Assembly: GCA_964407285.1 (NCBI GenBank)
Contig: CAYOVG010000244.1
Span: 1 to 11,070, forward strand
From: CAYOVG01 sp964407285
GTDB lineage: Bacteria; Desulfobacterota; Syntrophobacteria; Syntrophobacterales; Syntrophobacteraceae
Direction: 5' to 3'
DNA length: 11,070 bases
Below the pieces are notes generated by a model. That model was not told where the DNA came from, made no database searches, and saw nothing but the letters and a program-made list of their open reading frames with translations. Numbering within the stretch: the first letter of the stretch is position 1; every line of letters begins with the position of its first letter. Below, in pieces: positions 5,542 through 11,070 of this stretch. Both the position numbers and the translations under genes were made by a program.

Positions 5542-5708
5542 CGGAAGTCGGAGGTCGGAAGTCGGAGATCGGATTGAAGAGAGTTCTTCCGACTTCCGAC
5601 CTCCGATTGCCGACTTCTGTCCGGAGACGGAAGTCGGTGGTCGGACTGGCGTTGCATTCTTCCGACTTCCGACCTCCGACCTCCGATTTCCGATTTCCGA
5701 CCTCCGTC
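5542..5708. repeat. Alternating-orientation heptamer repeat cluster (CGGAAGT/TTCCGAC)
   Basis: Four blocks in exact seven-base register alternate in orientation: four CGGAAGT-type units (5542-5569), five TTCCGAC-type units (5587-5621), about 2.6 CGGAAGT-type units (5628-5645), and seven TTCCGAC-type units (5660-5708). Blocks one and two share an 18-bp perfect inverted repeat (5548-5565 with 5589-5606), so large hairpins or a cruciform can form. The cluster sits just 3' of the lactate permease stop codon (5745) and may act as a transcript-end structure, although no U-tract is evident. Confidence 0.85.
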
Positions 5709-5744
5709 CGCTATTTTCGTTTGCGGGCGCGCGGCGGGGATGGC

Positions 5745-7238
5745 TTACATCACGAGGAGCAGGAAAGCGCCGAGCACGAAGGCCGCCCCGATACCCAAAG
5801 GGATAGTGCGGCGCAGGATCTCCCCTTCCATGCCCTGCGCTCCGCACAGGGGGGCTGCGAGCGCAATCTTGAGGGGAGACGATATCGACCCCACCGCGCT
5901 TCCCACTGCAAGGCCGCTCGAAAGCCAGGCCGGGGAGACGTCCAGCATATTCGCGGTGGCGACCTGGAGTTTACCGAACAGGACTATGGATGCGGCGCCG
6001 TACCCCGTAAGGAACGTTCCCGCCCATCCGATAAGCGGGGCGAAGAAAGGGTAGAAACTCCCGGACAGCTTCACTGCTCCGTCCGCCATGGTGAAAGCGA
6101 TGCTGTTGGCCGGATTCACCGAGGCGAACCCCGGTTCGAACCCGGAATACGCGATGATCTGCCCGGTGACGCCAAAAAGGGCCATGGCGAGCATGGGCTT
6201 CCACGCGCGCCTGTTCGTCGCCTTGAAATTACGCCACGGCGGAGTTTCTCTACGGACCATCAGCACGGCCAGCAGGTATGAGAGGAAAATGTAGGTATAG
6301 GTCGAAGCCAGGGGGCGAAAAGAGATCTCGTGTCCTGGAATGATGGAAAGGTTGGCGGGCCACATCCCGATGGCCGCCTCCTTGAGGGGCGCTATGAGAT
6401 TGACGGCGAAGAGGCAGGCGATGAGCAGGAGCAGCGGAGCCATGTCGCGAACGAGACGCGCATCGAGGTTCATCAGGCGGCGCCTGCCGGGCAGGGTGAG
6501 CGCGGCAATAACCACCAGACCTCCGAAAAGCCCCGAGATGGAAGGTTCGATGTAGTGGACCGCCAGCAGCGCTCCGCCCGCGGCCAGGAGCGCGGAACCG
6601 GCAAGAAGCACGAACTGGGAGGAGAACTCGCTCCCCCGGCCCAGCAGCCAGGGGATGTAGAGAACCATCACCAGTGTGGCGGGCAGCGAGAGGATTGCCG
6701 TCGCGGCGCCCAGGACCTTTGTGTCGAGCCCCGTGACGAGCGCCAGCACGGCCAGGAAGGCCCCGCCGAACTCCAGGATCATGAGCCCGGCATAGCCCGC
6801 GATGGAGAGGGCCGCGCATCCCGCCGGCGGAAGCCCATGCGCCTTCAGCATGGGAGCGATGATGGGTTCGGCGACGATTCCCGCCCCCTCCATGAAATTG
6901 CCCGACCCCACGGCGATGAGAATCGTGCTGTGGTTGCGGTCCCGTGCAAGGCTGGAGAACCATCCCACCACGCGTTCCAGCGATCCCGTCTCCAGCAGGA
7001 GTCCCGAAAGCAGCATGCCCGCGTAGATGACCAGGAGCAGTGGAAGATTCGTGAGGATGCCGTCCACTCCGGCCAGGAAGACGACGCCCGGTGAAGTGTT
7101 GAAATGGAGGACGACCAGGCCGATCGTGTAGAGCGTCCCCCATACGGCAAGGTCCAACGCCTGCCGCCTCAGTCCCACCGCCAGCACGGTGATCAGCAGT
7201 ACGGGGGTCCACGATAGAAGGAAGTTCAAGTAATCCAT
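5745..7238 (-). CDS. L-lactate permease family transporter (LctP/LldP)
   Basis: The 497-residue product is strongly hydrophobic with a dozen or more membrane segments and matches the LctP/LldP lactate (glycolate) symporter family. Visible features: an N-terminal membrane segment right after MDYLNFLLSW, the conserved loop GSGNFMEGAGIVAEPIIAPML (about 111-131), the second-half signature GWAGTFLTGYGAASIVLFGKLQ (404-425) and the SSPLKIALAA loop (50 residues later), which mirrors the conserved isomer of this region in lactate permeases. It would import lactate or a related 2-hydroxy acid with a cation across the inner membrane. The start at 7238 follows GAGGATCGACTC; the longer frame to 7385 adds 49 residues with no membrane or family character. 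It is about 50 residues shorter than typical LldP. No lactate dehydrogenase or regulator is next to it, so the substrate is uncertain and the gene seems to stand alone. Confidence 0.85.
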   Translation of the reverse strand: MDYLNFLLSWTPVLLITVLAVGLRRQALDLAVWGTLYTIGLVVLHFNTSPGVVFLAGVDGILTNLPLLLVIYAGMLLSGLLLETGSLERVVGWFSSLARDRNHSTILIAVGSGNFMEGAGIVAEPIIAPMLKAHGLPPAGCAALSIAGYAGLMILEFGGAFLAVLALVTGLDTKVLGAATAILSLPATLVMVLYIPWLLGRGSEFSSQFVLLAGSALLAAGGALLAVHYIEPSISGLFGGLVVIAALTLPGRRRLMNLDARLVRDMAPLLLLIACLFAVNLIAPLKEAAIGMWPANLSIIPGHEISFRPLASTYTYIFLSYLLAVLMVRRETPPWRNFKATNRRAWKPMLAMALFGVTGQIIAYSGFEPGFASVNPANSIAFTMADGAVKLSGSFYPFFAPLIGWAGTFLTGYGAASIVLFGKLQVATANMLDVSPAWLSSGLAVGSAVGSISSPLKIALAAPLCGAQGMEGEILRRTIPLGIGAAFVLGAFLLLVM

Positions 7239-7748
7239 GAGTCGATCCTCTTCCGCATGCCCGTGTTCGAGCCGCGTGCGGTAGTGTGAGCGAGTTGTCT
7301 TCATCCCTGGGGGGCGTATTGCGAATGGTTGAGATCCCGGCCCCGCGCGGTCACGGCGGGCGGCCGCGCCTTGCCCGTCGAGCACGACGGAGTGGCTGCC
7401 GGCCGCCGTGACCGCTCAAGGTCGTCAAAAACTCCGGAAGTCATCCGCGCGGGGCAAAAATGCCTGCGATTCGTATAAGCCTGCAAGCATTAGCTCAATT
7501 ATGCAATTGCGTCAATGCGGTTTCCGGAGAGTGACGATTCCCTGATAGGCGCATTCCAATTTTCTTTACCCTCATCTTAGTATTACTTTTTTACTCTTGT
7601 TGGTGTAGTATGCGACTTCGAATCAAGACTGGATGCTATTTGCGGGTGCGCCGGCCGCCGGGCCTGCAACTGTCGTCTGCTTCGAGCTTCCGTCCGCGCG
7701 GCGTCCTCGATGAGCGGCAACTCGATGAAAAACATGGAAAGAACGGCG
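7239..7748. other. Divergent intergenic region between the permease and radical SAM genes
   Basis: About 510 bases hold the promoters of two divergent genes. The left half is GC-rich and contains a long palindrome (7347-7415). The right half (about 7490-7610) is AT-rich, with a possible -10-like TAGTAT at 7606-7611 facing the radical SAM gene but no good -35. Short open frames here (for example from 7610, plus strand) overlap the radical SAM gene in another frame and look like shadows. No RiPP precursor-like ORF was found. Confidence 0.4.
7347..7415. repeat. 13-bp inverted repeat upstream of the lactate permease gene
   Basis: GCGGTCACGGCGG (7347-7359) is repeated in perfect inverted form at 7403-7415, 43 bases apart. 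It lies 109-177 bases upstream of the permease start and could be a leader stem or a looped operator pair. No T-run follows on the minus strand, so a simple attenuator is unlikely. Confidence 0.5.
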
Positions 7749-9821
7749 ATGCTCAAAATATTCCTCATCAATATGCCCTTTGCGGCTTTGCCCGTACCCT
7801 CCCTGGCGCTGACCCAACTCGAAGCCGTGGTGGACAGCGAATACGCCGGGCGGGTCGATACGGAAATCGTTTACCTCAACCATGACTTCGTCCATTTCAT
7901 AGGCGGGATCGACGACTACGCGTTTCCGCTTTCGCTGGACGCAGTCGGCGCCGGGCTCGGGGAGTGGTTCTTCCGGCAGGCGGCGTTTCCCGATGCGCCC
8001 GATAATGCCGAAGAGTACTTCAGACGCTACTATCCGGCGCGGGATGAGAAGGGCCATGCATTCAGGCGGCGTATCCTGGAAAAGCGGGCCGGGCTGGACC
8101 GTTTTCTCGACGAGATGGTGGAAAAGCACCGCCTGGATCAAGGCGCCATCGTGGGATTCACCACCCTGTTTTCCCAGTGCACGGCCGGTTTTGCCATGGC
8201 TCGGAAGCTCAAGGAGCGAAATCCGGGCATCATCACGATAATGGGCGGAGCGCCCTGTGACCCTCCCACAGGGCAGGAAATCGCCCGGCGCATCGGGCAG
8301 ATCGATTTTGTGTTTTGCGGTCCGGCGTTGAAGAGTTTTCCCGAATTCGTGGGGCGCCGCCTCGCCGGCGACATGGATGCATGCCACCGGATTCCCGGCG
8401 TGCTCTCCCGGGAGAATTGCTCCACGGCGTGGGACCCCGAGAAATCCCCCGACGGCCCGGGAGCCTTCATGGCGGTGGAGCGGGACATCGATATAGCGGT
8501 CGGAGCGTGGATGGGGGAAGAACGGGACATCAACGTTCCGATCGAACTGAACTACGATTCCTTCCTGGATTCGCTCGACAGGAACTTCCCCAATGGCGAA
8601 GTGGCTCCGGTGCTGCTCTTTCAGACATCGCGAGGGTGCTGGTGGGGGGAACGGTCGCAGTGCACCTTTTGCGGTCTGAATGGAATGTCCGTCAGGTACG
8701 GCGAAATGAGCCCGGAGAATGCCCTGAGGCAGTTCGAATCGCTTTTCCGGTACGCATCGAGATGCCGGCGCTTCGATTCCGTCGACAATATCTGCCCCAA
8801 GAGCTACTTCACGAACCTGTTTCCTCTGCTCGATACGCCCCGTGAGGTGATGATCTGGTACGAAGTGAGAGCGGATCTCGAAGAAAGGGACCTGGAAGCT
8901 CTCTCCGGCGCAAGAGTGAAGGCCGTGCAGCCCGGCGTGGAAGCTCTTGCTACATCGACCCTCAAGCTGATGGGAAAAGGGACTACCGCTTTTCGCAACA
9001 TAATGCTATTGAAAGATTGCCTGATGCACGATGTCTATCCCGTGTGGAATCTCCTGGTGGGTTTTCCCGGAGAGGAGGAGTGCGTCTACGAAAAGTATCT
9101 TCGAGACATGCCGCTGCTGGTGCATCTCCCGCCTCCCGTCGGCGTCTATCCCATCAGCTTCGGACGGTACAGCCACTATTTCCAGCACGGAGAGAAATAC
9201 GGCATGGACCTGCGGCCGTACGATTACTACGCCCTGGTGTATCCCTTCGAGGAGGATGCGGTGATAAACCTCGCGTACTACTTCCTGGACCACAACGGCT
9301 CCGGTGAGTACGTCGTGAACCTCAACAGGTGGTACGACAGGCTGAAGACCGCAATGGACGTGTGGTTGTCCAAGTGGAAGGATGCCGGTCTCGCCCCCGC
9401 ATCCTCGCCGAAACTCTACCTCAAGAGGCGGGGGGATGACGTTTTTGTTCTCGATTCCCGCTCCGGCGAGAAGCGGGAGCATCCCGTCGGCGACCTCGGG
9501 CTGAAGGTGCTGGAGCGCCTGGCGAAACCCGCCGGCGTACCCCGGCTCGTGGAGGAACTCTCGGAAGCGTTGGGAGTGAGCGGAAAGGCTATCGACAGGG
9601 CATTCGCCTCCCTGCTGGATGCCGGGTTTCTCTTTCAGGAAAAGGACCGTTTTTTGAGCCTCGTGCTTCCCAAAGAGCCGCCTCCCGTGACCTACCTGCG
9701 CTTACAGGCGGGAAAGCCCGCTTTGGACCCGGAGGAAAAGAGCGGTCCTGGCGGCTCCGGGGCGCCCGCGCTGGTCCGCCGGTCCCGGAACGCGCGCCGG
9801 ATGCAAGCCGGTCGTTCGTAA
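7749..9821 (+). CDS. B12-type radical SAM protein, RiPP-maturation rSAM protein 1-like
   Basis: The 690-residue product matches the RiPP maturation radical SAM protein 1 group (TIGR03975-like). It opens with FLINMPFAALPVPSLALTQLE (5-25), typical of the N-terminal cobalamin-binding-like domain, followed by YLNHDFVHFIG and a GGAPCDPPTGQEIA segment (166-179); no DxHxxG B12 ligand motif is seen. The radical SAM domain begins with TSRGCWWGERSQCTFCGLNG. Its iron-sulfur cysteines C297, C305 and C308 follow the CX7CX2C spacing of this group rather than CX3CX2C. VDNIC (345-349), YEVRADL (371-377), QPGVEAL (394-400), WNLLVGFPGEE (433-443) and SFGRYS follow. Residues about 555-640 form a small winged-helix-like tail. 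Such enzymes modify peptides, for example by C-methylation. The start at 7749 is chosen because family homology begins there and GGAAAG lies upstream; an ATG at 7710 adds 13 residues. A carbamoyltransferase follows 52 bp on. The substrate is unknown. Confidence 0.8.
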   Translation: MLKIFLINMPFAALPVPSLALTQLEAVVDSEYAGRVDTEIVYLNHDFVHFIGGIDDYAFPLSLDAVGAGLGEWFFRQAAFPDAPDNAEEYFRRYYPARDEKGHAFRRRILEKRAGLDRFLDEMVEKHRLDQGAIVGFTTLFSQCTAGFAMARKLKERNPGIITIMGGAPCDPPTGQEIARRIGQIDFVFCGPALKSFPEFVGRRLAGDMDACHRIPGVLSRENCSTAWDPEKSPDGPGAFMAVERDIDIAVGAWMGEERDINVPIELNYDSFLDSLDRNFPNGEVAPVLLFQTSRGCWWGERSQCTFCGLNGMSVRYGEMSPENALRQFESLFRYASRCRRFDSVDNICPKSYFTNLFPLLDTPREVMIWYEVRADLEERDLEALSGARVKAVQPGVEALATSTLKLMGKGTTAFRNIMLLKDCLMHDVYPVWNLLVGFPGEEECVYEKYLRDMPLLVHLPPPVGVYPISFGRYSHYFQHGEKYGMDLRPYDYYALVYPFEEDAVINLAYYFLDHNGSGEYVVNLNRWYDRLKTAMDVWLSKWKDAGLAPASSPKLYLKRRGDDVFVLDSRSGEKREHPVGDLGLKVLERLAKPAGVPRLVEELSEALGVSGKAIDRAFASLLDAGFLFQEKDRFLSLVLPKEPPPVTYLRLQAGKPALDPEEKSGPGGSGAPALVRRSRNARRMQAGRS

Positions 9822-9873
9822 CAGTAGAGTTGGGTTATCTGAAACGGAATTTCATCTCGAAAGGAGCTGAGTT

Positions 9874-11070
9874 ATGCTCATACTCGGAATTTCCGGGGGG
9901 ATCGAACCAGTTTATGAATCCCGTTGCGGGTTCACCATGGACCTGTTGCACGACGCGGCGGCGGTGCTGGTGGAGGATGGAGAAATCGTGGCGGGCATCG
10001 AGCAGGAAAGGCTCGACCGGATCAAGCACTCGAACAAGTTCAGTGCGATGGCGGTGCGGTCCTGCCTGCAAAGCCGCGGGGTCCGGCTGCGGGATGTGGA
10101 CTATATCTCCATTTATGCTTCCGAAGATTACATGGATTACTTCTTCAAGCTGTTCCACCTGATGAAGCCGGAAGCCGTTCAGCCCCTGAGTTCGCGTGAG
10201 ACGGCCCAGCACCTTTTCGAGCGCGAGTTCGGATACCGGCCTCCCCAGGAGCGGTTCCGGTTCGTCAGCCATCATGCGTCGCACGCCCTGAGCGCTTACC
10301 TCCAGTCGGGTTTCGAGAACAGCCTCGTCCTCTCCATGGACGGAGTGGGCGAGGAGATTTCCACCATGGTGCTGGACGGGCGCGGCGGCAGGCTCTCGGC
10401 GCTCCTCAACAAGACGCAGGAGCACTCCCTCGGCAACTACTACACCAGGGTGATCAACTTCCTGGGCTACCGCATCTACGACGAATACAAGGTGATGGGA
10501 TTGGCCCCTTACGGCGACGCGTCCCGGTTCCGGGAGCTTTTCAAGGAATTTTACACGCTGCTGCCGGACGGGGACTACGCCATCCACATCGACAGAACCA
10601 TGGCTCTCTACCGGGTGCTTACGCCTCGAAAGAAGGGCGCTCCCTTCGAGCAGATTCACATGGACATTGCCGCCGCCCTCCAGGAATCCCTTGAGATCAT
10701 GGGCTTTCATATCCTCACCCACTTCCGCGACGTGACGGGCCATGAGCACCTCTCGATGGCGGGCGGAGTCGCCCAGAACAGCAGCCTGAACGGCAAGCTC
10801 CTGGCTTCGGGTCTTTTCCGGGACATCTTCGTGCAGCCCGCGTCCTATGATGCCGGGTGCGCCGTCGGGGCGGCCCTGGCGGTCGCCCACGAATTGGACC
10901 CCTCGCTTTCCGGGAAGCGGCTGGAGCACGTTTTCTGGGGGACCCCCATTCCGGACAACGGGGTGATTCCGTCCGAGTTGAGCGGCTGGAGCGATTTTCT
11001 GAGCTTCGAGCGGATGGAGGACACCGCGGGACAAACGGCGAAGCTGCTGGCCGACGGGGCCGTCGTGGGC
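9874..11070 (+). CDS. NodU/CmcH-family carbamoyltransferase, N-terminal part, runs off the window
   Basis: The frame starts at ATG 9874 after a clear AAAGGAG (9860-9866) and is open to the window end (399 codons seen; the family is usually about 550-600). It moves a carbamoyl group from carbamoyl phosphate, through a carbamoyl-AMP intermediate, onto a hydroxyl of an acceptor. Visible family motifs: HDAAAVLVEDGEIVAGIEQER (26-46), RIKHSNKF (49-56), the metal-site region SHHASHALSAYLQSGF (132-147), SMDGVGEE (154-161), HSLGNYY (184-190), EYKVMGLAPYGD (204-215) and the Carbam_trans_C-side LSMAGGVAQNSSLNGKL (293-309) and PASYDAGCAVGAAL (322-335). It ends ADGAVVG, just where the WFQGRMEFGPRALG-type motif would begin. 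It lies 52 bp after the radical SAM gene on the same strand, so a shared operon and pathway are likely; the acceptor is unknown. Confidence 0.88.
   Translation, partial: MLILGISGGIEPVYESRCGFTMDLLHDAAAVLVEDGEIVAGIEQERLDRIKHSNKFSAMAVRSCLQSRGVRLRDVDYISIYASEDYMDYFFKLFHLMKPEAVQPLSSRETAQHLFEREFGYRPPQERFRFVSHHASHALSAYLQSGFENSLVLSMDGVGEEISTMVLDGRGGRLSALLNKTQEHSLGNYYTRVINFLGYRIYDEYKVMGLAPYGDASRFRELFKEFYTLLPDGDYAIHIDRTMALYRVLTPRKKGAPFEQIHMDIAAALQESLEIMGFHILTHFRDVTGHEHLSMAGGVAQNSSLNGKLLASGLFRDIFVQPASYDAGCAVGAALAVAHELDPSLSGKRLEHVFWGTPIPDNGVIPSELSGWSDFLSFERMEDTAGQTAKLLADGAVVG

Noticed and set aside
4604..5708. CRISPR array from the repeated seven-base units
   Set aside because: The repeats are contiguous satellites without unique spacers, and no cas genes are present.
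5457..6281. Plus-strand frame over the heptamer cluster and permease 3' end
   Set aside because: It is made of translated seven-base repeats plus the antisense of the permease.
7610..7885. Possible RiPP precursor just upstream of the radical SAM gene
   Set aside because: It overlaps the radical SAM gene by over 130 bases in another frame and has no leader-like acidic segment or core motif.
9835..11034. Minus-strand open frame (399 codons) at the right end
   Set aside because: It is antisense to the carbamoyltransferase, whose motifs and ribosome binding site are clear.

Overview
The window is GC-rich (around 60% by eye), with short intergenic hairpins, seven-base satellite repeats, a LctP-type lactate permease, an Rpn-type nuclease remnant and a small Lys-rich secreted protein. 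This mix suggests a free-living anaerobic deltaproteobacterium (Desulfobacterota, perhaps Syntrophobacter-like). That placement is inference from style and gene content; no rRNA or other marker is present.

Left part (1-1825): a scarred region. An N-terminally truncated Rpn/PD-(D/E)XK nuclease gene (126-830) abuts an unexplained minus-strand reading frame that runs off the left edge. It is followed by a 173-bp MITE-like element (890-1062) with 18-bp terminal inverted repeats and perfect 10-bp flanking direct repeats, then a probable minus-strand gene remnant, then a possible small ORF with a strong ribosome binding site.

Second block (1826-4471, minus strand): a probable two-gene GDP-mannose unit. 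The upstream gene is an unusual fusion of a GT4-type glycosyltransferase with the type II phosphomannose isomerase cupin. The downstream gene is a mannose-1-phosphate guanylyltransferase (ManC) lacking that cupin. The cupin commonly found on ManC/AlgA proteins therefore sits on the neighbouring glycosyltransferase. Together the genes could make GDP-mannose and use it, or a related sugar, for a polysaccharide or glycan.

Middle (4472-5744): a GCGGGTT heptamer array with G-quadruplex potential; a 70-residue secreted Lys-rich protein gene (5060-5272, minus) whose 3' side is a highly structured candidate RNA ending in a clear intrinsic terminator; and a second set of seven-base repeats in alternating orientation, able to form cruciforms.

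Third block (5745-7238, minus): a LctP/LldP-family lactate permease. Its upstream region carries a 13-bp palindrome.

Right part (7749-11070, plus): a radical SAM enzyme resembling the RiPP-maturation radical SAM protein 1 group (TIGR03975-like, CX7CX2C cluster motif), followed 52 bp later by a NodU/CmcH-type O-carbamoyltransferase that runs off the right edge. This pair looks like the start of a peptide or natural-product modification cluster whose precursor and other enzymes would lie beyond the window. It is the best candidate here for an undescribed system.
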